Shown piece by piece: positions 9,707-21,555 of a stretch of 64,000 nt of DNA. The translations under genes were made by a program, and so were the position numbers. Where the stretch lies: NCBI GenBank assembly GCA_036971715.1, contig JAVHJL010000001.1, positions 4,154,001 to 4,218,000 on the forward strand, written 5' to 3'. Below the pieces are notes generated by a model that was not told where the DNA came from, ran no database searches, and saw nothing but the letters and a program-made list of their open reading frames with translations. Positions within the stretch are counted from its first letter, which is position 1. Each line of letters starts with the position of its first letter. This stretch comes from Arthrobotrys musiformis. Lineage: Eukaryota; Ascomycota; Orbiliomycetes; Orbiliales; Orbiliaceae.

Positions 9707-12700
9707 ATGTCCGATATTTCGGCTCAGAGAGCGCCCACCAGAGGGCGGGGGCTGTCGCGTGGCGGCAGAGGTGGCGGCGCGATTGGCAGCAGAGGTGGCC
9801 GTAACGGTGCCGGATTCAGATCGAACGGCGATTCTCACGATGAAGTTCCCCTGGAAGAGCAGGGTGAACTCGGGAAGCTCAAACAAAAGTACGCTTCCCA
9901 ATTGGCCATCCTCAAGGAGATGTTCCCATCCTGGACCGACGAGGACCTCATCAACCCATTGGAAGAATCATTTGGCGACGCACAACTGGCTGCTAGCCTC
10001 ATCACAGAAGGTAATCCCTCCCTCCCTCATCATCAACTTACCCCTCCCTTCATCTTCTTTCATCCGATAATCTCGGAATCCCTCTCATGTCATACCTGAT
10101 ATGAGTTTATATCCTAAGATCTATTGCTAACTAGTGACGATGACGACTGTACGATGATATCTAGGCCACGCCACCCAATGGAATGACGTAAAGAAGAAGA
10201 CCAAGGAAAAGCCAAAGCACAAGGGACCATCCGCCGCCCAGCATGATGAAGGATCTCGTCCCGGCCGCGGAGGCTTCAAGCCTACCAGAGGAACTTTCGA
10301 GGGAGGAAGGGGTGGCCGCGGAGGACGCGGTACTGACCGTGGTGCCCTCCGTGGAGGACGTGGGGGGCCAGCTGCTGCTGCGCCCCGTGGAGGAAAGGCC
10401 GCCAATGGCACTGAGGGTACGACCGCTGAATCTTTGGACTGGCCTGCTGGCACTCAGGATACTGGAGACGACATTCCTACGGATGACTCGACTAACCACA
10501 AGGACTCGGAAGCCGGCGTTACTGGACCCACCTGGAAAGCGATTGCCGCCGGAGAGGCTACTACGTCCCTGGCTGAGAAAGCCAAGCCCGTCACCCCAGC
10601 TGCTCCGATGACAGCTTCTGAAAAACCAGCTGCGAAGAGCAGCGTCCCGGCCGAACCCCCCAAGAAGACCTGGGCTAGCTTATTGCATACCGCTCCCCCT
10701 CCACCACCCCCACAACCCCAACCCGCCCCTGTCGCGGCTGCCCCGAAGAAACCACAAAGCCCTGTCTTACCAAAGGTCGAACCCCCAGCTACGGTCGTGG
10801 AACCTGTCGTTGCTCCTCCCACAACTTCTCTCCCACCACCACAGGAAGCTCCTGTCTCTCTCCCGCCACCAGTTGCCACACCTTCGGTTAAGAAATCTCC
10901 TGTTATCGCCCCCGCCCTGCCTGAAATCTCGACTCCCAGCCTCCCACAAACCGAACTGGCCGCTCCAACAGTTTCTCCTGAAACTAGCAAGGTAACTACT
11001 GAGGATCCCATTGAACCCGAACCCGTACCCGAGGAAACCCTGGAAGAACTCCCTGAGGAAGCCCCTGGATCACCCCAATCTCCGGCTGTGGATAAATTAA
11101 CTGAGGAAAATCTGGAAAAGATCGAAAATGTCGCCCCTGCTCCACCTACGTCCACCGCCGCAAGCACTATTGCCACGACTCCGATCCCTATCGCGGCCCT
11201 ATCACAGGCGTCTAAAGGTCTACCACCCGCACATCGTGCCCCCGGACACCGATCCGGACTTCGTCGTATGTTGGACCAACATGAAGCTGTCGTCATGCCA
11301 CGTGGTGATTTCGTAGACCGAGCCGCTGTCCAATTCGGCAGCATGGGCCTAAACGGCGACGTCGAGGAACCCGAAGAGGTCGAGCAACCGGAGAAGCCAG
11401 AAACCGTCGCGCCACCTCAGCAGTCTCCAATCGGCCAACCGAAGGCCTCTCTCCCAACCCCTATCCCTGCTGCAAGCACTCCAGCCATCACCTCTCTTCC
11501 ACAACAACCAATCGCAATCCCTCAACCACAACAGCAAGCGATTCCGGAGCCGCAACCGCAGCAGCAGCCACAGCAGCAGCCGCAGCAACCACAACAGCAG
11601 CAACCTGTTTCCGTCCCGCGTCACGCTCCAGGTTTGGCCGCACCCATTCAGCAGCCTTCTCATGCCAACCCTCTCTCCTCATCACCAAGTGCGCCACAGC
11701 AGATTCAGCAACAGCAGCCTCAATCTCTTGGACAATCTCTTCCCCGTCAGTCTGGTTTCGGTGCCGAGGCCACCAAGTTTGATAACTACGGGCAACAACC
11801 ACATCTTGCCGGACAGCAGAACCCAGTCGGCCAGTCTCCATACGGCGGTTACCAGAACCAAACCCAGCAGCCTGCTCAGCCTGCTGCGGACCCTTACGCC
11901 AACTATTACTCCGGAGCCAACGACCCGAACCGAGGAACGGGCTTCGGTGCTTTCTACAGTTCGCCGTACACTGCAACCGGCCAACAACAGGCTCAGCCAA
12001 CTGATCAGGCTGCGTCTCAACCCCGATCCTCTAGCGCTCTAGGGGGGGGTGTCGGGAGCTCTCTCGACAATGCTCAATCTGGCGCCGCGGTTTCAGGCGG
12101 CCAGCAACAAGGCCAGCAATCTAGGTTCGGGGCGTCCTTCCAAGGGAACGACGCCTCACAACCGGGCCAAGCCAATGCTCAACAAGGGGGCCCACAACAG
12201 CAGCACCCTTCGCAGTACCCGATGCACCCTTCGTACTACCCGTACTACAACTATATGTCTGTAAGTATTACTACTCGCTTTCCTACCTCAAATTGAAGTG
12301 TTCGTTTGCTCACACTCGACCAGCAGGTGTACGGGCACTACGGCAGCTACCCGAAGGGCTTCTACGGGGGTTCCCCCCAAGCTTACATGTCTCCTGGAGG
12401 GTATGAGCACTCTTCCTCTCCCGGGAACTATAGCGGCTTTGGCGGCCCGGGTTCCCAGGGTCGCGATTCCTCCGCGAACGAATACGGACGTACGGGGGCC
12501 ACTCAAGGCCACGTCCAACAACAACAGCAGCAGCAGCAGCAGCAGTCGCAGCATCCTAGCCTCGGCTACGGCTCTGCTGGCATGCCTGACTACATGTCAT
12601 CCCGTCAGCACCAGTTGGGCGGGTTTGGAACCCAACAACAACAACATGGACTTGGTGGCCAACAAGGTGGCCACACCGAAGATACTTTGAAGCCTTACGG

Positions 12701-13022
12701 TGAAGCTAAGGCACCTACCGGACCTTCCGCCAACCCAGCTGGCGCGCCAGGAAGGCCACCCAGCACCGGTCTCTCTGGTCAAGCTGGGCAGTCCCAGGTT
12801 CCCCAGGGACAGTCCCAGCAACACCAGCAGAACCTGATGGGTGGATACCCACAACACCTCCAAGGCCAGTCCGGCGGCAACACCCCTCTCATGGGAGGGA
12901 ACCAGGGTCATCACAATAGCCAGTACGGCATGTACGGCGGGTTTGCCGCCTCTGGCTACCCACAATACGGGGGCCAGGGGGGCAACCGCCAGCAAGGCGG
13001 CTGGGGATACGGGGGGCACTAG
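9707..13022 (+). CDS. def1: RNA polymerase II degradation factor DEF1-like, CUE domain and Gln-rich
   Basis: Exons 9707-10010, 10165-12260 and about 12324-13022 give roughly 1032 aa. Exon 3 may start three bases later, since CAGCAG offers two acceptors. The N-terminus is Arg/Gly-rich (RGRGLSRGGRGGG), followed by a CUE-type ubiquitin-binding helix bundle at about 59-101 (LKEMFPSWTDEDL, then LEESFGDAQLAASLI). A second RGG block, a long Pro/Glu/Ala region and extended Gln-rich low-complexity sequence follow, with polyglutamine at 11550-11610 and 12516-12552. In yeast, DEF1 recruits the Elongin-Cullin ligase to stalled RNA polymerase II, and its Gln-rich tail controls processing and localisation. 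The CUE plus Gln-rich architecture and length fit this family well. Confidence 0.88.
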
Positions 13023-14818
13023 GGGGCCTTCCCCGTATTCGCATTGGTGGGGCCCTGTTCTACGCCCCGCTTTTTCATCGCACAACCTTTTCCCTCCTTT
13101 TACTAAAGAAGACTCTCCGCCCATCACCAACATGCATTTATGGATAACTTTTTCCCGTCTTTTTCCTTGTTTTTAAATAATGTCTTCGTGGACGGGCCAG
13201 CTATTATTATCCTGGTCACCTCCTGAAGCTCCTCGTTTGACACCTCAAAAAAACTGTTTTTCCAGGTGCTATGTTCACGCTTGTTTCTTTTTTTTCTTTT
13301 ACTACGCTACATGCTGCCTTTTGCTTTTCCTATGATATTTTTTCTTATTACTACTACTATTCAAATGGGAAAAGGGTTTTTCTTTAACTTTTTTATTTTT
13401 TATATTTTATTTTTTCGGGGTGTTTATTATCATTACTACTCTATTACTAGTCTATTACTCCTCCTCGACCCGATTTCAGTCTTCTTCCTTATCTCTCACA
13501 GTGTTTATTCTCCTTGTGTTCTATGAATTGGCTGTCTTGCTCTCTCTGCCTTATCGCCTGCTGCTGTTGCTGTCTTTGATTCTACGAAGTAATGTTTTAT
13601 ATTACGAGAAGCTCAGACCATTCGCTGCTGCTTGCTAGCTCCATTTACTGGCTCCCGCTATAGCTGCCGCTGGTACTGTATTATAATCGTACTGGTAGCT
13701 TAACTAGTGCCTCTTTTTTTCTTTCTTTTTTTCTTCACAAAAAGTCAAATGGAAATGCAAGGGGGGTTTTTTGCGGGGATTCTTTATATATATTTTTTTC
13801 AAACTTTGACGGTCCTCGAGGGGAACGAAAAGAAACTGGCATTCTCTTTCCTTTGGTGTCGCGACAACTTAAGCAAGCTTTCTCTCGTGTAGTCTGTGCT
13901 GGTATTCCGACTGGTAATATATAAGTATGCATGCATGCCATGTGCCTTCTCGTGGGGTTATATATATCGTGATATCGGCGCGTAGTCCGACATCGGTTCC
14001 CATTGTACGATCTTCTTTGCATACTATATTTACATATTAAGAAGCTGTGATAAAGAACTCCTTTGTTCAAATAGACTGCCGGTGTTATATAACAGTGTAT
14101 TGTTTGGGCCATTTATATTGTGTCATGGGCCCTCTGTTGGTGGTTGATTGGTAATTAATGGGAGCTGCCTTATTAGGGAGCTGGGAGCTATAGCTTCGAA
14201 CCAGATTACATAACTCTAGAATTAAGTACTTATCGATACAACCGCCCCACGCAATCGGCCGCAATTTCCTAGATAACTACGCCATTTTCACAAGCTTTCA
14301 ACCCCGGTCCTACTATTTTAACTATCATCAGATCTGATATGTGATCTGGGGGCGTTGATATTACTATTAATTTCGGCCGGGTAGCCGTGAATCCGGGTGT
14401 TCGAGTGCGAACGTAAGATTCGATTCGCGAGTTGCCGGTTGGCTGGTTTAATTAGCTGTCCCTGTCGGGAAGGACACAACTACTGCGACTTCATCTCTTT
14501 CTTCTCTCTCTCTTCCCTTCTTTCCTTCCCTCCCACCCTTCCGACCTGTTCCATCAACCACATCAAAACCACCTGGACCTACGGCATACTGGTAGACTCG
14601 CCATGTAATTACCCGGCGACCATGCGATAGACCTGTCTACCTACCCTGCTTCCCTTCTCGACCGAAAGATTTGATTTTCTTTGGGAAGTCCATGATACGA
14701 ATTGACCGACTACTTCAACGAACAATACAAGACAATAAACCCCACAACCCACTAACCTCCAACGACAAGAACGCCTAGTGAAACCCACCATAAAAAAAAG
14801 AGAGAAAGGAAAATTTAA
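13023..14818. other. Intergenic: DEF1 3' region and UBP16 promoter
   Basis: The first ~900 bp are T-rich on the plus strand, typical of a 3' untranslated region and downstream polyadenylation sequence. From about 14490 the sequence is pyrimidine-rich and then A-rich up to the ATG at 14819, as in fungal leaders. No gene seen. Confidence 0.55.
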
Positions 14819-17065
14819 ATGTCCTACTACGCCTACAACCCCTACATCCAACACGACCCGGACTACTTCAAACGCAACGACTACCTAACCCGTCTGTTCA
14901 ACTACCTATCCTCCCAAATGTCCTCCTTCCTATCCACCTCTTCGGAATCCAAACCTCCCATCCTGGCCTATGCCGCCGGAGCAGGTCTGGCGGCCGGCGT
15001 GCTGATTTATGTATTCGGTCCTACGTTTTTTATCGATGGGAATGGGAACGGGATGAATAGTGCCGCCGGTGGCGGGAAGAGGAAGCAGACTGTGGTGGGA
15101 CTTTATAATCCCGCCAACGACTGTTTTGTGAATTCGGTGTTACAGGCGTTGGCCGGGTGTGGGGAGTTGAGAAAGTTTTTGGGGGCGAGGATGAGGGTGC
15201 AGGAGGAGATTGAGGAGGCGGAGAGGGGGGGGTTTGTGTGTAAGGGACGGAGACCGGCGTTGACGAGGGCTTTGAAGGTTATGCTTGATAGTGAGTTTTC
15301 TTTTTTCTTTTCTTTTCTTTTTTTTTTGTGTGTGTGGAGGGGCTAATGGTTTGAAGAACTCAACGAGCGCCCGTTGTATAGAAAGACGATATCGACGAGG
15401 GATTTCATATATGAGCTCGAGCGGGTGTTTCGATCACGGATCTCGAGGAATCAGCAGGATGCGCAGGAGTTTTTACAGATTGTGGCGCAGACTTTAGCCG
15501 AGGAATACGAGGCACAGGAGAAGATTAGGTTGGTGCTGAAGAAGTTTGAGGAGAAGAAGAAATTGGAGGAGAAGAAGGATGAAGGACAGGAGGAGGAACA
15601 AGAAGAGGGGAAGGAAGGAGAGGAGGAGGGGAAGCAGGAGGGTAGTGCCAGTGGAGACGATACGAGCGAGGAGAGCTTTGAAGTTGTACCGGCTGCTGAG
15701 GAAGCGAGCGAGGAAGGGAAGGAGGCTGAGCCGGTGGATATTTCGACCGTTGAGAGCGAAAAATCGACATCCGAAGAGCCGGAATCAACTGTTACTGAGC
15801 CATCGACGCCTGGGACATCGAACGACGAGGAGGAAGAGGAGACATCATCGACAGAAACGGATAAAGAGTCATCAAAACCGAAGCCGAAGCATATCACATT
15901 GGATGCTAAAGTAAAAGAACTGGAGAAGGAAGAGGAAGAGAAAAAGGAGGAGGAAAAGGAGGAACTAAAGGTCCCGGAGTTCGGCATGCCGATGGAAGGT
16001 AAACTGGAATCAGGCATCCAATGCCTCGTCTGCGGATTCGAGCCGAAACCCACAGGATCCACATTCGTCGTCTTAACCCTCAACGTCCCCGTAAGAAGCT
16101 CAGTCACACTGGACGACTGCTTCAACGAACACCTCTCCACCGAATTCATCGACGACTTCCAATGCGCCAAATGCAAACTGATCAAAACCATCTCCGTCCA
16201 AGAAAAGAGACTAGCCACGACAAAGGACGAAAAGGAAGCAGCCGCACTACGGGAATGTCTGGAAACGCTAAATCACAGCCTCACCACCAACCCTGAGGAA
16301 ATCCCAAAGGACACCCCACTCCTCCCTTCACCCAAACTCACAACCGTGAAATCCCGAATAGCGAAAAGGACATACTTCGCGCATTGCCCGGATGTACTAG
16401 CGATCCACCTATCGAGATCAATATTCGACTACTACTCCCGCAAAAACGGGTGTAAGGTTTCGTTTCCGGAGGAGCTATTACTGGGACCCTTGCTGAGTAG
16501 GAGTAAATACAAGCTTTTGGGATTGATTACGCACAGGGGTAGTCACGATAGTGGGCATTACGAGTGTTACAGACGGCAGAATTCGCATCCGCCGCCTTAT
16601 TCTACGCCTATGCCGGTTATGGTGCCGAAGGTTGAGACTGCGCCGTTGACGCCGGTTACGCCGGTGACGGTTAGTACTGCGGATACACCGGTTTCGCAAA
16701 CGCCTGGGGCTAGTCAAGTAAATTTGGAGAAAAGCGGGGAGAGCAGTAATGGAAGCTCCACTCCTGCCCCCTCGGTTCCTCAACAGGACGATGAAGATGA
16801 AAAGAAGAAGAACGGTAGTACTACGGCACTCCCACCGGCAGCCGAGAAGACGGCTGTACCCACCGCAGCGGGGAAAGCGTCGAAGGTTGATACGCTGTCA
16901 TTGAAGAGTTTCCCGTCGAAGGGGAAGAAGGCCAAAGCGGGGGTTGACAGCCGGTGGTGGAGGATCAGCGATGATTCTGTGAAGGAGGTTAAGACGGGGG
17001 ATGTACTCGGATTGCAGAAGGAGGTTTATTTGTTGTTTTATGAGAAGGTGCATCCTGAGAGGTGA
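14819..17065 (+). CDS. UBP16-like ubiquitin carboxyl-terminal hydrolase, membrane-anchored
   Basis: Exons 14819-15290 and 15357-17065 (66-bp intron with a long T tract, phase 1) give 726 aa. A hydrophobic segment at about 48-70 (ILAYAAGAGLAAGVLIYVFG) precedes the catalytic domain, as in yeast UBP16 and animal USP30, which sit on the mitochondrial outer membrane. The Cys box reads GLYNPANDCFVNSVLQAL with Cys102. The His box is GLITHRGSHDSGHYECYRR with His558, and WWRISDDSVKEV near the C-terminus supplies the third catalytic residue. Two CxxC pairs (CLVCG, CAKC) fit the USP zinc ribbon. A highly acidic Glu/Lys insert follows the Cys box region, and a Pro/Thr/Ser insert follows the His box. Family certain; organelle location inferred from the helix. 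Confidence 0.9.
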
Positions 17066-17575
17066 TTATAGATCTCTCTCTCTCCTTTTCTCTTTTCCTG
17101 TGAATCTTTTTTTTCATACCCTTGTCGCTTTGGGGGAGGTTCTTATGTATTGGTAGGTCTGAGGTTGGGAAATTGATAGATGGTAGATTCTTTCATTCTT
17201 CCTTTTTTTTTTCGTGGGGGGTTATTACGTTTAGGGGATGTTTATTTGACGTTGCAACATGATTGTTATTTGTTATCTTAGATGCTAGATGGCATTTGTG
17301 GTGGATTGGGGGTGTACGATAACGCTTTTTTGCAGGCTGTTTTATTAGGAGACAGATGCTGGCTGGCTGTATTGCTGGTTTATATTTTATGAAGGGGTGG
17401 GGTATACGGGATTTTTTGAATGATGTTGAGATGAATTTTATTCGTGGTAGTGATTTGTGGAAAATGTGGATTTTGTAGGTGGGGGTGTGGAGCGCCTGGT
17501 CTCGAGGGGAGGTATGGAGGGTACCGTAGGAACTTGAAAGTATAGCATGGAATACAAGACGATACGTATACCCTA

Positions 17576-17609
17576 GACCACCCTGGGTGAGGCCGGGGAA
17601 CGAGACCAA
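17576..17609 (-). repeat. Dispersed element fragment, GGTCTCGTTCCC type
   Basis: On the minus strand this reads TTGGTCTCGTTCCCCGGCCT and continues to GGGTGGTC. It aligns without gaps over 34 bp with 20591-20624, with 25 identical positions, and its first half resembles 53491-53507 and 53769-53793. Confidence 0.55.
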
Positions 17610-18302
17610 ACACAACCCTATTCAAGACTGAAATCGGATCTTCGAAATGCGGGGAGCAAAAAGTCCAGAACAATTCATCTCTTTATGTGTTAAAAATAAA
17701 AAATTTATACAAAAAACGTATTCACATCTGGGTACGAAACCAATTCACATGATATATTATTACAAGACATTACTCCAATATACGACATTATTTCCGTCTT
17801 CAAAAAATATATATATCCGTATTTTATATAAACACTATGTTTGTGCAAGCGGCCTACATTCTAGGCTCGATTGGGGAATTTATATTTGCAGAAATTGATT
17901 ATACATCAGTAGCCTATGAATTCGCGGTAAAGTTGTGATTATGCTTTGATTCGATTGAGCTCATATGATCATACGATGTGAGATAAGTTTTGATGTTAAT
18001 GTTATGAATATTCGAATATCAGGTTTTTATGTGTGCGCGCGCATACTAAAACAAGAATGTTGAACGTTTAATATTAAATACTAATTGTGTTTACTGCAGA
18101 ATTTTTCTTATTGTATATACATATATACGTATGTTGTACGGAGGCGGCCGGAGGCCGCTATCGCATTTGCACTCGCTCGTATAGGTTTATACACCTATTT
18201 ATAATATTACTACAAGATACATATCTTATTTTCGGTTTACTACGATGGTCTAAAATTTTAGAGGTTGTTGGATTTTGGGGTGTTTCTTGTGTTGCTTTGT
18301 AC

Positions 18303-18350
18303 CCACAGTTTGGTTACGAGACTGTTGTATCATTTTGGTTACGAGACTGG
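18303..18350 (-). repeat. Two direct copies of a TTTGGTTACGAGACTG motif
   Basis: TTTGGTTACGAGACTG occurs at about 18309-18324 and again at about 18335-18350. The reverse complement of the first copy with its flank (CAGTCTCGTAACCAAACTGTG) is nearly repeated at 24330-24350, and a relative occurs at 21861-21883. Confidence 0.6.
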
Positions 18351-18736
18351 TATATGCTTAAGTATCTAGGTATATATAATCATTAGGATTTTTGTATGGG
18401 GGGGTATTCGTTATAAAATTGGTAACTAGATACACGATCTGGTCTTGGGATTGGTTTCACCCGGGGCGAGTTTTTGATCTCTGGGTGTGCGTGAATGATC
18501 AGGTGAAGTCTTATACTTCGAATCGGGATATCGATTGGACGGTCTTTTTGGGGGTATTTACTCGGGGAGGATTTTGTAGGACAAGAACAGAGAGGTATTC
18601 TAGGGTCTGAGATATCAAACAGTAGCTTCGTTACATCCCAACATATATGTAATTACTATTAGACAACGAAGATCTCATGTATATATATATAAAGCAAAAG
18701 AAACGGAGATAATCACTGTCCGGGAGGTAGGAAAAT

Positions 18737-20540
18737 CTACAAAAAGCGCCATCGAGTAACCCCATCATTAACACCACCTTTTTTCTGTTCCCGCCGTTTA
18801 TATGCATTGCTGTTTACCCCGTACAAACTCTGATTCCTTGCTTCGACCTGGCTTTTTAGCTTCTCCAATTCCTCATGGTCTTCAGCGTAGGGACTGAAAA
18901 GCTCCACGATGCCCAGGGTATCCCTGAACTCCGCCAACCCCACCCCCCCGAACCGGTCGTCCGCGGGGACGAGTACCTCAACCCTTGGGGCATTCTCCAT
19001 GAAATCTATGTCATGCCGGCCGTAGGTCAAGTGTCCAAAGCTGACCTTCCTCAACTTCTGCAGATTCGTTTGCAAAACCTGCAGCATGGCGGCCCAACCG
19101 ACCTCGGGTGATTTGTTGAATGCTGACTGCTTTAGGTCTTCGCTGGATATTTCGTCGACATCTATGTCAGGGTAGTCTGAAAACTGGATTACGCATCCTT
19201 TCATTTCTAGTTCTGTTAGATTTGGGGCTGAAGCGATCATTGTGGCGAATAGGTTGAATGAGGATGTCGTGTCTTCGTTGGGTGATCCGTCTGAGTCTTC
19301 GTGTTCAGTGGGGAGGAAGGTGTGGGAGAGGGATAGATGGGATAGTGAGGGGTTTCCGTAGAAGGTGGGGAAGGGAGGGCGTTCTAAGGTTCTAGTTAGG
19401 CGGAAGTTGGGTCTGAGGTCGCAGGATCGGAGGGCTGGGAGGATTGTGAAAATTTCGGCTATTTCGTCTGGGAGGTCGAGGAGTTCGAAGGGGTAGCTTA
19501 TTCCGTATGTATCGTAGATGGTGATGGCGATTCTTTTGAGGCTGTTGGGCGCGCGGGGGGGCTTTGTGTTAATATCATATGGAACTTGCAGTCATTTCAA
19601 CTTTATTATCTAAATAGGTAAGGGGGTCTTTACCTCTGAAATACAGGTTTGATTGATATCGGACCTTGTTTCATATAGCAGAACTGGCTGAACTTCCCCG
19701 AATACGGATCCACACCGCGGTTGGACTCCAAGTCCGTAACCCCGCAGAGAAATTCTTCGAGACACTCGGCTTTGGGGAATAATAGCACCAACTGCTGCAC
19801 CCTCCCTGCCACGGAGGCGACTACTCCTCCCATACGTTCATTCCAGTGGCGCACCCTACTGGACAGCCACCCGGCACCAACGGTGATTTCAAGCCTTTTC
19901 AAGCCCTCGCAGTTGGTTACCAACTTGCGTAGGTTGAGTTCGTAGTCGTTTGTTTTCTTTTTGAATGAGGGGAACTTTAAATTTTTATTGGTGTGGAAAT
20001 CCCAGAGCTTCATTTTTTGGTTGGGGCATTCGGGTAGGATACCGTGCTCGATGGCATTGCGTTCGTCTTCGGCGGTGTAGAGGCCGTATTCGTCGGATTC
20101 ATCGGGTGAGTCGGGATGGGGTTCGGACCACCAGAAGGAGTGGGTGTGGAATTTTACTAGACCCGAGGACTTAGTTCTCGATATAAAACTCCAATCCCCC
20201 AATTTCCTTTTTTAAAAAAGATTAAACAAAAGATGGCGACATGCGCAAGGGAAAGGTATATTATATACGTACGCTTATCCCCATACGCCAAAAAACTCTC
20301 GCTGGGAATTGTGATTGACTTTATATGCCGCCTTATTCGTTTTCCTTCTATACTGTTCAAGCACTTCATCTGCTCTGTGGCCCTTTGGATGCCGTAGTGG
20401 ATTTTTATGCGTTCGAAGAGTATGCTTGTGACGATATTGTTGAGAGCTTCGTTCACCACGCGGAGTTCGCAGAGGGCGCTACGGGGGAGGAGGTCTATGA
20501 TTGGGAGGAGGAGTTCGGCGGGGAGCGATAAGAGGGACAT
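18737..20540 (-). CDS. F-box protein A (paralogue of F-box protein B)
   Basis: Exons 20540-20273, 20156-19634 and 19541-18737 give 531 aa. The start MSLLSLPAELLLPIIDLL opens an F-box (about residues 2-45), the SKP1-binding domain of SCF ubiquitin ligases. An ATG 42 bp further upstream is in frame but would precede the F-box with a poor sequence, so it was not used. The rest shows FHTHSFWWSEP after intron 1, a Leu-rich middle and a C-terminus with FGHLTYGRHDIDF, VLVPADDRFGGVG and a final RWRFL. These blocks, and intron phases 1 and 2, match the divergent gene at 21556-23122. The substrate is unknown. Confidence 0.85.
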
Positions 20541-20590
20541 TTTGAGGGCTGTACATGTACGTTTTATAAATTTAATAGACATTGATATAA

Positions 20591-20624
20591 TTGGTCTTGT
20601 ACCCAGACCGCATAAAGAGTGGTC
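20591..20624 (+). repeat. Dispersed element fragment, GGTCTTGTACCCAGACC type
   Basis: TTGGTCTTGTACCCAGACCG followed by an AT-rich stretch and GTGGTC. GTCTTGTACCCAGACC is found again without mismatch at 53492-53507, and 25 of 34 positions match the minus-strand copy at 17576-17609. Confidence 0.55.
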
Positions 20625-21459
20625 GGATATAATTGATTTACTGGGTATTTATATTAGTATACAGGTAGATATCTGGAGACATGTCAAGGTAGCGCAGGTA
20701 TTTTATAGACGGGTATGCAAAGCGTGCCTGAATTAATTGAGCTCCCTTTTGTATATATGGTATTTCAGGACAATAAGAGCAGAGGAGGCATTGTGGAAGT
20801 TATTCGTGTCGGTGAGTCACGTATGCACGATTTACAGGCACGCACTGAGAGTTCTACGAGGCTGCGGTTTATGAATTTACGAAACAGGCTGGGACTGCGA
20901 TATGTAGCCTACAGTCGTGTGGGTCACGGTATTTAGCCAATAACAAAGGGAAGGCTGTTGAAATTTGTAAGATTTGAAGGGGAACTTGGCTACCGATATT
21001 TTCTAAATTTTGGGAGCGTGGACGGTTTTAAAATTGTGTATGCACGGAAATGTAGGTATATATAATACTAGATAGCAATGGTGGGAGCTCGAGGAGGGCG
21101 TACGATGTCTGACTTTGCCAGATATAGCTATCGGGCCTACTATGATATACCATGCATTTAGGAGTCTTATAGTTAAGTCAGGCTGTTTGGTGGTTGTGGT
21201 ATCTCGTAGCCTCGGGTCCAGCCACCCAGATTGGCCCTGCATACGGCTCTGTACAACCTCAACTCATTTCGGCAGGGATCGCTTGGACGGAATGCAACGT
21301 GTACAACGCCATCGTGCTTGACTCATCGCTCCATTACCTATTTCCGATTGAGTGGGTAATTTAACGAACAACCCCGGTAAATATTCTGGTAAGATGAAAG
21401 GCTTGCATATTTGCGGGAATGATTTTTATGATTTAATTCCTCCGCTATTACCTGTGGTT

Positions 21460-21467
21460 TATATAAA
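21460..21467 (+). promoter_or_regulatory. TATA box candidate of F-box gene B
   Basis: TATATAAA about 90 bp upstream of the ATG at 21556, in otherwise mixed sequence. Confidence 0.45.
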
Positions 21468-21555
21468 TATCCCACGCCCTGATGTATAATCACACTCACC
21501 TCTTCCCTATCTCTAAGCCATAATCGACTCGAAAGTATACTTTTACATATATATA

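Larger units (their letters stand above)
17066..18736. other. Intergenic between UBP16-like gene and F-box gene A (convergent)
   Basis: T-rich 3' sequence follows the UBP16 stop. The region contains two dispersed-repeat fragments (17576-17609 and 18303-18350, listed separately) and TATATA tracts. No coding signal. Confidence 0.55.
20541..21555. other. Shared upstream region of the two divergent F-box genes
   Basis: About 1 kb separates the two ATGs. It contains a dispersed-element fragment (20591-20624) and, just before gene B, a TATATAAAT box at 21460. No other gene is evident. Confidence 0.6.

Noticed and set aside
10454..11344. Minus-strand 296-aa Gly/Ser/Val-rich frame
   Set aside because: Complement of the Pro/Ala-rich part of DEF1.
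15451..16218. Minus-strand 255-aa Ser-rich frame
   Set aside because: Complement of the acidic insert of the UBP16-like gene.
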